Origin: Clostridia bacterium
GTDB lineage: Bacteria > Bacillota > Clostridia > Christensenellales > Borkfalkiaceae
Direction: 5' to 3'
Assembly (NCBI GenBank): GCA_021205485.1
Contig: JAJPXK010000151.1
Coordinates: forward strand, 1-8,859
DNA length: 8,859 nt
Positions within the stretch are counted from its first letter, which is position 1. Each line of letters begins with the position of its first letter. Both the position numbers and the translations under genes were made by a program. Of this stretch, positions 1 through 6,947 are shown piece after piece. The notes beneath the pieces were generated by a model. It was not told the DNA's origin and ran no database searches. It saw only the letters and a program-made list of their open reading frames with translations.

Positions 1-28
1 ATAGCTGCTTTTAGGGGAACAGGCTATG

Positions 29-1309
29 TTACCCTAAACGGTACTTTATGCCGATGTCGGTGCGGTAGGCTTTGCCTTCCCAGGTGATGTTGTCTACGGC
101 TTTGTAAGCCTTGCTTCTGGCTTCTTCTATAGTGTCGCCTTTGGCTACAACGCCTAAAACCCTGCCGCCGTTTGTTACAAGCTTGCCGTCTTTTATAGCC
201 GTGCCCGCGTGAACAATCTGGCAATCGCCTATATCGCCTATGGTAATCTCTTTGCCCTTGGCGTATTTTTCGGGATAGCCGCCGCTCGCCAGCACTACGC
301 ATACGCAGGCGCCGTCTTGCCATTCTATGTTGATTTTATCCAAGTTGCCGTCGGTTACGGCCTCGAATATATCCATTAAATCGGTTTTGAGCATAGGCAG
401 AACAACCTGCGTTTCGGGGTCGCCGAAGCGGGAGTTGTACTCCACCACCTTCATGCCGTCTTTGGTACGCATAAGCCCGAAGTACAGACAGCCCTTAAAC
501 GTCCTGCCCTCGGCGTTCATAGCCTTTACGGTAGGAAGCATAATCTTGTTCATAACCTCGTCTTCAAGCTCTTTCGTCCAGAAGGGGCAGGGCGAAAACG
601 TGCCCATGCCGCCGGTATTCAGGCCCTTGTCGCCGTCTTTGGCGCGTTTATGGTCGCACGAGGTTATCATAGGAACTATGGTTTTGCCGTCGGTAAAGGA
701 GAGTACGCTTACCTCTTCGCCCGGGGTGTACTTCAAGCCCTGCATGCACTCCTCGATTACTATTTTATTGCCCGCCGCGCCGAAAGCTTTGTCGAGCATA
801 ATCTGCTTTAAGCCCGAATGAGCTTCCTCTATGGTATTGCAGATCAGAACGCCTTTGCCTAAAGCGAGGCCGTCTGCCTTAAGTACGATAGGGGCGCCCT
901 GTTCGTCTACATATTTAAGGGCCTCTTCGTAGTCAGAGAATGTTGCAGATTTTGCGGTAGGTATGCCATACTTGTGCATCAATTCCTTAGAAAAGGCCTT
1001 GCTCGCCTCTATTATGGCGGCGTTTTTATTCGGGCCGAAACACCGCTTGCCTATGCCTTCCAGAGCGTCTACAAGGCCTATGGCGAGGGGGTCGTCCGGG
1101 GCGACTACGTAGTAGTCTATTTCGGGATGAGCCTCGGCGTATTCAAGCACGGCGGGGATATTCATATAGTCTACATTTACATTTTCGGCTATCTCGGCGG
1201 TGCCTGCGTTGCCCTTCATGCAATAAAGTTTTTCTACTCTTTTACTCTTTTTCAAAGCGAGCAGAATGGCGTGTTCTCTTCCGCCGTTGCCTATAACAAG
1301 TACGTTCAT
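29..1309 (-). CDS. purD: phosphoribosylamine-glycine ligase (GAR synthetase)
   Basis: PurD joins 5-phosphoribosylamine to glycine with ATP to make GAR, the second step of cytosolic purine synthesis. The 426-residue product has the usual family length and is a recognisable ATP-grasp enzyme. The N-terminal domain opens with VLVIGNGGREHAI (3-15) and includes FGPNKNAAIIEASKAFSK (91-108). The ATP-grasp core has VLKADGLALGKGV (142-154), NTGGMGTFSPCP (231-242) and the metal/ATP-binding NSRFGDPETQ (292-301). The start is supported by AAGGTG five nucleotides upstream. It is the last recognisable gene of the operon, 306 bp after purH, and ends in TAA 28 bases from the window edge. Those 28 bases show no clear terminator. 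Between IEECMQ and GEEVSVLSF (186-205) the chain looks about six residues longer than the family pattern I remember; this needs an alignment. Confidence 0.97.
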   Translation of the reverse strand: MNVLVIGNGGREHAILLALKKSKRVEKLYCMKGNAGTAEIAENVNVDYMNIPAVLEYAEAHPEIDYYVVAPDDPLAIGLVDALEGIGKRCFGPNKNAAIIEASKAFSKELMHKYGIPTAKSATFSDYEEALKYVDEQGAPIVLKADGLALGKGVLICNTIEEAHSGLKQIMLDKAFGAAGNKIVIEECMQGLKYTPGEEVSVLSFTDGKTIVPMITSCDHKRAKDGDKGLNTGGMGTFSPCPFWTKELEDEVMNKIMLPTVKAMNAEGRTFKGCLYFGLMRTKDGMKVVEYNSRFGDPETQVVLPMLKTDLMDIFEAVTDGNLDKINIEWQDGACVCVVLASGGYPEKYAKGKEITIGDIGDCQIVHAGTAIKDGKLVTNGGRVLGVVAKGDTIEEARSKAYKAVDNITWEGKAYRTDIGIKYRLG

Positions 1310-1615
1310 TTATACACCTTTTTATGCGTTAATTGTTAAAATTATTTTAGAATAAACTATTATTTTTAAATAACTTATGTGGCGATGTTGCTCCGCCGTC
1401 CGCGAGCCGCAGCTCGATGCAGCTCTCGCGAGATCCTTCGACTGCGCTCAGGATGACAGGCTTGTTTGCCGCATTTTGGAAAGCAGCCGCTCTTAAAAAT
1501 TTAGAGAAACCAGCAAGATAAGGAAAGCGAGTACCGACTGCAGGGAGTGTACACAGACGTACACGACCAAAGCGGCACGGAGCTTGACGCTGTATTGCGA
1601 AGTTTATATAAATTT
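1310..1615. other. 306-bp purH-purD intercistronic gap with repeats
   Basis: There is no convincing gene here. From the purD side it holds the purD ribosome-binding site (1315-1320), an AT-rich stretch, one ~110-bp repeat unit (1349-1460), and about 150 bp (1461-1615) of different composition. That last part contains a GTGTAC-6-GTACAC inverted repeat (1547-1564) and reads like another interspersed repeat, but only one copy is in the window. A minus-strand open frame through the gap (to 1757) contains the peptide VILSAVEGS. I recognise this as a common artefact of translating the repeat, not a protein. I see no promoter or terminator that would uncouple purD from the operon. Confidence 0.7.
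1349..1460. repeat. palindromic intergenic repeat, copy A (with AT-rich arm)
   Basis: In plus orientation the unit starts with AGAATAAAC plus an AT-rich arm (1349-1384). It continues with a hairpin whose outer stem is CGCGAG/CTCGCG (1401-1406 with 1425-1430) and inner AGCT/AGCT, and ends in ATCCTTCGACTGCGCTCAGG then ATGACAGG (1433-1460). Copy B at 3315-3420 has the same order of parts; copy C at 5336-5391 lacks a clear arm. ATCCT and AGGAT near the right end are complementary. The element belongs to a repeat type I recall from many Clostridia genomes; its function is unknown. Confidence 0.8.
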
Positions 1616-3235
1616 TTAGTGTTTGAAGTGGCGTTCGCCTACAAACACCATCGCAATCCCGTTGGCATTCGCAAGATCTACCGACTCTTTGTCGCGGATG
1701 GAGCCGCCGGGCTGGATTATCGCCGTTATGCCCGCCTTTACGCATTCCTCTACGCAATCGGGGAACGGGAAGAAGGCGTCAGACGCCATAACCGAACCTT
1801 TGGCCTCGTCGCCTGCGTGAGAGATAGCCTGCTGCGCCGCCCATATGCGGTTGGTCTGGCCCATGCCTATGCCCGTTGTTCTGCCCGGCTTGCCTATAAC
1901 TATGGCGTTGGATTTGGTGTGTTTTACCACCCTCCACGCGAACATCATCGCCTCAACTTCCTCTTTTGTAGGAAGCCTGTCGGTTACTACGCCGCAACCG
2001 TATGTAGTCTTCTGTTTGCCGGAGGGAGTTGTAGAAACTGCTACTTCAGCCTTTGTTTCAAACAGCGACATATCCTCGCCCTTAATAAGACATTCGTCGT
2101 ACTGCTGGACTAAAAGTCCGCCGTAAACCTTTTTCATATCAAATGCCGTAGCCTTTCTGCGGGCGGAGATGTTATCTATCTGTAAAAGACGTATATTCTT
2201 TTTCTGTTCGAGTATTTCAAGCGCCTTCTGCGTATACGAAGGAGCCATTACGATTTCGATAAAAATTTTATTTATCTCATCCGCCGTTGCTTCGTCAACC
2301 TCGCCGTTTATAGCGAGTATGCCGCCGAAGACGGAGACGGGGTCAGACTCGTACGCCCGCATATACGCTTCGTGTATGCTGCTTCCCGTGCCTACGCCGC
2401 AGGGATTTGCGTGCTTGCAGGCCACCACCGCGGGGGTGTCGCCGAACTCCTTTAAAAGTTCTAACGCGCCGTTCGCGTCGTTTATGTTGTTGTAAGAAAG
2501 TTCCTTGCCCCAAAGCTGTTTTGCAGCCGAAAGGCAACCTTCGGGAACAAAGGGCTCTTTATAGAACACGGCGTTTTGCTGAGGATTTTCGCCGTAACGC
2601 ATCTCCTGAGCCTTGTCATATGTAAACGTCACGGTGTCGGGGAAGGTTATGCCAAGCTGGCCCGCGAGGTAATTTGATATAAGGCTGTCGTACTGCGCGG
2701 TGTGAGCGAATACCTTGTACTGAAGATATTTTTTAGTCTCTAAAGTTACGCCGCCCGCCGCTAATTCTTCCAATACTTTAGAATAGTCGGCAGGGTCTAC
2801 TATTACGGCTACGTCCTGATAATTTTTTGCCGCCGCGCGGATCATTGTAGGGCCGCCGATATCGATATTTTCTATACATTCGGCGAAGTCTGCTCCCTTT
2901 TCAAGCGTTGCCTTGAAGGGATAGAGGTTCACGCAGACGATATCTATGGTGTTTATGTTCAGCTCTTCAAGCTGCTTCATATGCTCGGGGTTGGAACGCA
3001 TAGCCAAAAGCCCCGCATGTACATTAGGATGAAGGGTTTTTACCCTGCCGTCGAGGCATTCGGGGAAGCCCGTTATCTCGGATATGCCGATAACGTTTAT
3101 ACCCGCCGCCTGCAGAGCCTTTGCCGTGCCGCCTGTGGATATAATTTCAAAACCGTTTTGTACAAGACCTTTGCAGAAGTCTACCACTCCCGCTTTGTCA
3201 GACACGCTTACCAGCGCCCTTTTCTTCATTTCCAT
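1616..3235 (-). CDS. purH: bifunctional AICAR transformylase / IMP cyclohydrolase
   Basis: PurH carries out the last two steps to IMP: formylation of AICAR from 10-formyl-THF, then ring closure. The 539-residue product is slightly above the usual 510-530. The N-terminal MGS-like cyclohydrolase domain shows SVSDKAG (10-16), ISTGGTAKAL (32-41), GRVKTLHP (63-70) and IDIGGPTMIRAAAKN (124-138). The C-terminal transformylase domain has the catalytic Lys-His pair in KHANPCG (274-280), then SDPVSVFGGI (297-306) and DAFFPFPD near the end; it finishes with ERHFKH. GAGG seven nucleotides upstream supports the ATG at 3235. An in-frame Met two codons later is a possible alternative. It lies 222 bp after purN, a gap holding a palindrome and repeat copy B, and ends in TAA. 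Confidence 0.98.
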   Translation of the reverse strand: MEMKKRALVSVSDKAGVVDFCKGLVQNGFEIISTGGTAKALQAAGINVIGISEITGFPECLDGRVKTLHPNVHAGLLAMRSNPEHMKQLEELNINTIDIVCVNLYPFKATLEKGADFAECIENIDIGGPTMIRAAAKNYQDVAVIVDPADYSKVLEELAAGGVTLETKKYLQYKVFAHTAQYDSLISNYLAGQLGITFPDTVTFTYDKAQEMRYGENPQQNAVFYKEPFVPEGCLSAAKQLWGKELSYNNINDANGALELLKEFGDTPAVVACKHANPCGVGTGSSIHEAYMRAYESDPVSVFGGILAINGEVDEATADEINKIFIEIVMAPSYTQKALEILEQKKNIRLLQIDNISARRKATAFDMKKVYGGLLVQQYDECLIKGEDMSLFETKAEVAVSTTPSGKQKTTYGCGVVTDRLPTKEEVEAMMFAWRVVKHTKSNAIVIGKPGRTTGIGMGQTNRIWAAQQAISHAGDEAKGSVMASDAFFPFPDCVEECVKAGITAIIQPGGSIRDKESVDLANANGIAMVFVGERHFKH

Positions 3236-3269
3236 AATGTTACCTCTATCATTTTATTTTTATAATTGG

Positions 3270-3285
3270 ACGGCATATATGCCGT
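3270..3285 (-). promoter_or_regulatory. 16-nt perfect palindrome 34 nt upstream of purH
   Basis: ACGGCATATATGCCGT is its own reverse complement. In mRNA it can fold as a 6-bp stem with a UAUA loop. It sits exactly 34 nt before the purH ATG, the same spacing as the related GCGGC-type hairpin before purM, and it shares the CGGCATA/TATGCCG core with the hairpin before purE. It could be an mRNA processing or stability element, a repressor operator, or a leftover of a mobile repeat; the sequence alone does not decide. Confidence 0.55.
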
Positions 3286-3314
3286 AATTAATTTGGTGTA
3301 AGGTGAAAAATTTC

Positions 3315-3420
3315 AGAATAAACGTATTATTTTAAAACAACTGATGCGCCGCCCTGCCTGCTGGTTTGCGAGTACTCGCGGGATCCTTCGACTTCACTTC
3401 GTTCCGCTCAGGATGACAGG
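3315..3420. repeat. palindromic intergenic repeat, copy B (with AT-rich arm)
   Basis: Same layout as copy A: AGAATAAAC plus AT-rich arm (3315-3351), a perfect 12-nt palindrome GCGAGTACTCGC (3368-3379), then GGATCCTTCGAC ... CCGCTCAGGATGACAGG to 3420. The middle of the right half is expanded by about ten bases (TTCACTTCGTTC) relative to copy A. The left half differs in sequence from copies A and C while keeping the GCGAG/CTCGC pairing, which suggests that the folded form matters. Confidence 0.8.
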
Positions 3421-3457
3421 TTGTTAAGGCTCCCTATTAGGGGAGGATATTGCCGTT

Positions 3458-4075
3458 TTATTCTGTAATTGTGACATTTCTGCCGACTTTTTGCACTTTG
3501 CCCTCGCAGAGCTTTTTTACGCAGTACGGGAGAAGTTCATGCTCTACCTCTAAAATTCTCGCCTGCAAAGTTTCGGGCGTGTCGCCGCCGAGCACCTCTA
3601 CCGCCCGCTGAGCTATAATAGCCCCGCCGTCGGGCACTTCGTTTACAAAATGGACGGTGCATCCGCTTATCTTCGCCCCGTAGTCTAAAACGGCTTTATG
3701 CACTTTAAGGCCATAATATCCGCCGCCGCAGAACGCGGGGATAAGCGAGGGATGAATATTTATAATTCTGTCCTCAAATTTTTTTATAAAACTCTCGGGA
3801 ATAATCTTAAGCCAGCCAGCAAGCACTATGTAGTCAACTTTTAAACTCGTCAAAAGGTCGTAAAGTTCGGCGTACAACGCCTCTAAATCGGGGTAATCGG
3901 CTTTTGCGAACACCTTTGAAGGTATGCCGCAGCGGGCGGCCCGATCTATCGCGCCAATCCCGCTTTTCGAGGCGACGAGAAGGACGATCTCGCAAAAATT
4001 TTCCTTTAAGTTTGCATCTATCACCGACTGAAAATCGGTGCCTCCGCCAGAGGCGAACACTGCGATTTTTTTCAT
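3458..4075 (-). CDS. purN: phosphoribosylglycinamide formyltransferase (GART)
   Basis: PurN transfers a formyl group from 10-formyl-THF to GAR to give FGAR, the third pathway step. From the chosen start the product is 205 residues, normal for the family. It opens MKKIAVFASGGGTDFQSV, the phosphate-binding N-terminus. The catalytic triad is visible as Asn106 and His108 in INIHPSLIP (105-113) and Asp149 in the PDGG of VHFVNEVPDGG (141-151), the usual family positions. The start at 4075 matches the family N-terminus but has only a weak AATGGA-like Shine-Dalgarno seven nucleotides away. Upstream in-frame ATG (4087) and GTG (4093) starts would add four or six residues. A 75-bp spacer with a stem-loop separates it from the end of purM. 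It stops with TAA. Confidence 0.96.
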   Translation of the reverse strand: MKKIAVFASGGGTDFQSVIDANLKENFCEIVLLVASKSGIGAIDRAARCGIPSKVFAKADYPDLEALYAELYDLLTSLKVDYIVLAGWLKIIPESFIKKFEDRIINIHPSLIPAFCGGGYYGLKVHKAVLDYGAKISGCTVHFVNEVPDGGAIIAQRAVEVLGGDTPETLQARILEVEHELLPYCVKKLCEGKVQKVGRNVTITE

Positions 4076-4104
4076 AATATATTCCATTCTCACGCAAATC
4101 TTTT

Positions 4105-4124
4105 TTGTTTGCCGCCTGCAACAA
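4105..4124 (-). promoter_or_regulatory. stem-loop 29 nt upstream of purN
   Basis: TTGTTTGC (4105-4112) pairs with GCAACAA (4118-4124) with one bulged base and a five-nucleotide loop. It fills part of the purM-purN spacer. It is one of a series of stem-loops placed 19-34 nt before the pur start codons. It is the weakest but one of the set and could be fortuitous. Confidence 0.35.
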
Positions 4125-4150
4125 TTTATACGATTTACGAAATATAAAGC

Positions 4151-5185
4151 TTACTTCTTTCTTTTACGCTTTAAAGTTACGCCCGAGCCAGATATGGTTT
4201 TGCCTATAACGCAGCACTCTTCGCCTGTAGACGTAAGCTGGCGCAAAGTTTCGTCAACGTCTTTGCGGGCGACGCACACAACCATGCCGATGCCCATATT
4301 AAACGTGTTGTATATCTGCTGATCGGAAATCCCCGCCTTTTTCTGCATTATCTTGAACACTTCGGGAACTTCGTAAGAATTAATATCAATCTCGCAGCCG
4401 ATGCCCTCGGGGAAAATACGGGGGATATTTTCTATAAATCCGCCGCCCGTAATGTGAGCTATGCCCTTTACTTTTACCTTTTCGATAAGGGATAGTATGG
4501 AGTTAACCTATATTTTTGTAGGCGTTAAAAGCACGTCTATCGGCCTTGAGCCAAGTCCTTCGTAATAATTTTCCAAAGCATCTTTAACCTCGCAGAAAAG
4601 CTTACGAACAAGCGAGTAGCCGTTTGAGTGTATGCCGCTCGATTTAATGCCTATAAGCACGTCGCCCTTTTTAATATTGCTGCCGTTGATGACCTTTTTG
4701 CGGTCTACAACGCCTACGGCAAAACCGGCGATATCGTACTCGCCGTCAGCGTAAAAGCCGGGCATCTCTGCCGTTTCGCCGCCGATGAGCGCGGCCCCCG
4801 ACTGACGGCAGCCTTCAGCGACGCCTGAAACAACGGTAGCCACGGTTTCGGGCGAAAGTTTGCCCGTAGCAAAGTAATCCAAAAAGAATAACGGCCTCGC
4901 CCCTTGGCAAACAATGTCGTTTACGCACATTGCGACGGCGTCTATGCCTATTGTGTCGTGCTTGTCGGCGATGAACGCATACTTGAGTTTGGTGCCTACG
5001 CCGTCGGTTCCCGCCACAAGCACGGGATTTTTTATATCCTTAGGCATCTGGAAAAATCCGCCGAAGGAGCCTATATCGCCTAAAACGTTAGAGTTGTAAG
5101 TGGACTGAACATGCTCTTTCATAAGCTTTACAGCCTGATATCCCCTTTCTACGTCTACGCCGCTGTCTTTATATGATATTGCCAT
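4151..5185 (-). pseudogene. purM: purM (AIR synthetase) interrupted by an in-frame TAG at codon 226
   Basis: PurM closes the imidazole ring, converting FGAM and ATP to AIR, the fifth step. The whole frame from ATG 5185 to TAA 4151 is 344 codons, the normal family length. Family features include GTDGVGTKLK (59-68), AMCVNDI (85-91), IGGETAEMPGFY (134-145) and GIKSSGIHSNGYSLVR (179-194). After TPTKI (221-225) comes TAG (4508-4510), where the family has a conserved Tyr (TPTKIYV). The frame then continues unchanged with VNSIL and ends KRKRKK. The downstream part is well conserved: ITGGGFIENIPRI (245-257) and YNTFNMGIGMVV. There is no frameshift and only one substitution from TAC or TAT. Without readthrough the C-terminal AIRS_C domain is lost beyond residue 225. 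A GTG at 4358-4360 would give only a 69-residue tail. CGGAG nine nucleotides upstream supports the start. Possible causes: sequencing error, fresh nonsense mutation, or suppressed/recoded TAG. Confidence 0.93.
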
Positions 5186-5219
5186 TTGTATTTTCTCCGT
5201 AAGTTTTTTTGTGTTGGTT

Positions 5220-5235
5220 GCGGCATATGCGCCGC
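5220..5235 (-). promoter_or_regulatory. GCGGC/GCCGC hairpin 34 nt upstream of purM
   Basis: In plus orientation GCGGC ATATGC GCCGC gives a 5-bp stem and six-nucleotide loop. An alternative register uses GCATATGC. It carries the same CGGCATAT core as the palindrome before purH and is at exactly the same distance (34 nt) from the start codon. Confidence 0.45.
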
Positions 5236-5260
5236 TGAATTATGGAATTTTGAGTATTAT

Positions 5261-5317
5261 CCCCTCATCAGTCAACTACGTTGACAGCTTCCCCCGCAGG
5301 GGGAAGCCAAGGGGTGG
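5261..5317. repeat. double-hairpin interspersed repeat in the purF-purM gap
   Basis: This compact element begins CCCCTCATCA and ends CAAGGGGTGG. It contains two perfect inverted repeats: GTCAAC-TAC-GTTGAC (5271-5285) and GCTTCCCCC-GCA-GGGGGAAGC (5287-5307), a 9-bp stem with a three-base loop. The outer CCCCT and AGGGG ends also pair. I recognise the pattern as a repeat scattered through many Clostridia genomes. There is one copy in the window, directly next to repeat copy C. On neither strand is the GC stem followed by a T-tract, so it is not a standard terminator. Confidence 0.75.
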
Positions 5318-5335
5318 CCGCCGTAGCTGACTATC

Positions 5336-5391
5336 CGCGAGCCGCAGCTCGATGCTGCTCTCGCGAGTTCTTCGACTACGCTCAGAATGAC
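5336..5391. repeat. palindromic intergenic repeat, copy C
   Basis: CGCGAG (5336-5341) pairs with CTCGCG, with AGC/GCT inside, followed by AGTTCTTCGACTACGCTCAG and AATGACG. It matches copy A closely over the hairpin. In the right half TTCT/AGAA replaces TCCT/AGGA, a paired change on both arms that keeps complementarity. The AT-rich arm seen in copies A and B is not evident; the CCCC-type element occupies that side. Confidence 0.75.
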
Positions 5392-5422
5392 GTACTTTTC
5401 TGCCGTTTATAATAAGGTCTAA

Positions 5423-6847
5423 TTACTCTAATTTAAATTTGTCGGTCTCGTAATCATCCATAGGATACGGATATTCGCCGGTAAAGCAGCCGAGGCAGAA
5501 CGAAAGGTTAGAAGATTTGCACGTCTCTAAAAGGTGTTCCACCGAAAGATACCTTACGCTGTCGGCACCTAAGCTTTTACAAATCTGATCCTCGTTTTTA
5601 TACGCCCCGATAAGCTGCGAATATGTCTGGATATCTATGCCTAAGTGGCAGGGGTGCTTTATTATAGGCGAACATATCCTTATGTGGACTTCGGTTGCCC
5701 CCGCGTTTCGAAGCATCTTTATAATCTTCCGCATCGTGGTTCCGCGGACTATGGAGTCGTCTATAATTATCACCCTCTTGCCGCGTATGTTAGAACGAAG
5801 AGCGTTCATTTTTACGTTGAGGCTGTTCTCCCTCTGCCTTTGGTCGGGCTGGATGAACGTCCTGCCTACGTACCTGTTTTTAGCCAACGCCTCTACAAAG
5901 GGAATGCCGCTCTCCTCGGCGTACCCCCTCGCCGCTACGTTGGCAGAGTCGGGAACGCCCGAAACAAGGTCGGCGTCTACGGGATAATATTTGGCGAGAA
6001 GCCTGCCCGCCTCCTTCCTGGCCTCGTACACGCTGCAACCGTCCAGCACCGAGTCGTGGCGGGCAAAATAGACGTATTCGAATATGCACGTTCTGCTCTC
6101 TTTTGGAATGTCGTCCATCATATGCGAGTGCATGCCGCTGCTGTCTACCACCAGAATTTCGCCTGGCTTGATATCCCTTAAATAGTTGGCGCTTACGGCG
6201 TCTAACGCGCAGGTCTCGCTGGCGACAACCACGTCGTCGTCGGCCATGCCTACGCATAACGGCCTTATGCCGAAGGGATCGCGTACGGCGATAAGTTTGT
6301 CCGTCGTCATAATAACTAAAGCGTACGCGCCCTTAAAACGGGGGCACGCGCGCTTTACGCCTGTTAAAATATCCCCGTCGGAAAGGCTGTTTATCATAAT
6401 AGCCATTACTTCGGAGTCTATCGTAGTCTGAAAAACAGCGTTGTTGGCGATAAGTTCGTCGCGAAGCTGTTTGGTGTTTGTTAAATTTCCGTTGTGAGCG
6501 AGCGCCATTTTGCCGCATTTGCCCGTAAAAATTACAGGCTGAGCGTTTAAAAGCTGGCTCGCGCCGGTAGTAGAGTACCTTACGTGGCCTATGGCTATAT
6601 CGCCCTCGGGCAGAGATTCAAGGTTGCCGCCCGAAAATATATCGGGGATAAGCCCCATACCTTTATAATAAGAAATTTTGTCGGCGAAAGACACGGCTAT
6701 ACCGCCGCTTTCCTGCCCCCTGTGCTGGAGAGCGTAAAGCCCGTAGTAAACCGTATGAGCGACGTCGCGGTTTTCAGTTGAGTAAACGCCGAATACGCCG
6801 CATTCTTCCTGCATGCTGTCGAAAGGTAGTTTGTCCGACCTGTACAT
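5423..6847 (-). CDS. purF: amidophosphoribosyltransferase
   Basis: PurF makes phosphoribosylamine from PRPP and glutamine, the committed and feedback-inhibited first step. From ATG 6847 the product is 474 residues. A short propeptide (MYRSDKLPFDSMQEE, 1-15) precedes the catalytic Cys16 in EECGVFG, the Ntn-hydrolase nucleophile exposed by self-cleavage. The glutaminase domain shows QHRGQESGGI (41-50) and GHVRYSTTG (87-95). The phosphoribosyltransferase domain has the PRPP loop VIIIDDSIVRGTT (359-371). Cys254, Cys400, Cys451 and Cys454 match the four cysteines that hold the 4Fe-4S cluster in the B. subtilis-type enzyme, so oxygen-sensitive stability is likely. The start is fixed by GGAGG (6852-6856) four nucleotides upstream. 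An open frame extends 24 codons further up to 6919 but crosses a hairpin and is not family-like. TAA stop. Confidence 0.98.
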   Translation of the reverse strand: MYRSDKLPFDSMQEECGVFGVYSTENRDVAHTVYYGLYALQHRGQESGGIAVSFADKISYYKGMGLIPDIFSGGNLESLPEGDIAIGHVRYSTTGASQLLNAQPVIFTGKCGKMALAHNGNLTNTKQLRDELIANNAVFQTTIDSEVMAIMINSLSDGDILTGVKRACPRFKGAYALVIMTTDKLIAVRDPFGIRPLCVGMADDDVVVASETCALDAVSANYLRDIKPGEILVVDSSGMHSHMMDDIPKESRTCIFEYVYFARHDSVLDGCSVYEARKEAGRLLAKYYPVDADLVSGVPDSANVAARGYAEESGIPFVEALAKNRYVGRTFIQPDQRQRENSLNVKMNALRSNIRGKRVIIIDDSIVRGTTMRKIIKMLRNAGATEVHIRICSPIIKHPCHLGIDIQTYSQLIGAYKNEDQICKSLGADSVRYLSVEHLLETCKSSNLSFCLGCFTGEYPYPMDDYETDKFKLE

Positions 6848-6866
6848 AGAACCTCCAAGGTTCACA

Positions 6867-6900
6867 CAATTTGTTTTGGATTGCTGTCCAAAACAAATTG
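6867..6900 (-). promoter_or_regulatory. 14-bp perfect stem-loop in the purF leader
   Basis: CAATTTGTTTTGGA (6867-6880) is exactly complementary to 6887-6900, with a six-base loop TTGCTG (CAGCAA in mRNA). It ends 19 nt before the purF ATG and about ten bases before the GGAGG, so the ribosome-binding site itself is free. There is no T-tract on the mRNA side to make it a terminator. It may protect or mark a processed 5' end of purF mRNA, or be a mobile palindrome. The loop-side sequence GACAGCAAT recurs in the hairpin at 7075-7099. Confidence 0.7.
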
Positions 6901-6947
6901 TCGTGATTTTGAGAGACAAACCAATCTTACGATTGTTATTTTCTCCC

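Noticed and set aside
974..1339. Plus-strand 121-codon open frame antisense to purD
   Set aside because: Shadow of purD, with no ribosome-binding site or recognisable domain.
1347..1757. Minus-strand 136-codon open frame across the purH-purD gap containing VILSAVEGS
   Set aside because: It is a translation of the palindromic repeat joined to out-of-frame purH sequence. VILSAVEGS is a typical artefact of that repeat, and the frame overlaps purH.
1547..2113. Plus-strand 188-codon open frame antisense to purH
   Set aside because: It lies almost wholly over a clearly real gene, has Tyr/Arg-rich shadow composition and shows no family motif.
3236..3457. ZTP (pfl) riboswitch upstream of purH
   Set aside because: I searched by eye for the conserved pseudoknot and CCGCC-type 3' core and did not find them; the gap is filled by repeat copy B and a palindrome.
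4151..4360. Separate small gene encoding 69 residues after the purM stop
   Set aside because: It is the C-terminus of PurM in the same frame, and the apparent Met is a GTG coding for an internal Val (EVPEVFKIM).
6848..6919. A 24-codon longer PurF start at 6919
   Set aside because: The extension runs through the 14-bp hairpin, is not PurF-like, and the ATG at 6847 has GGAGG at the proper distance and a normal propeptide.
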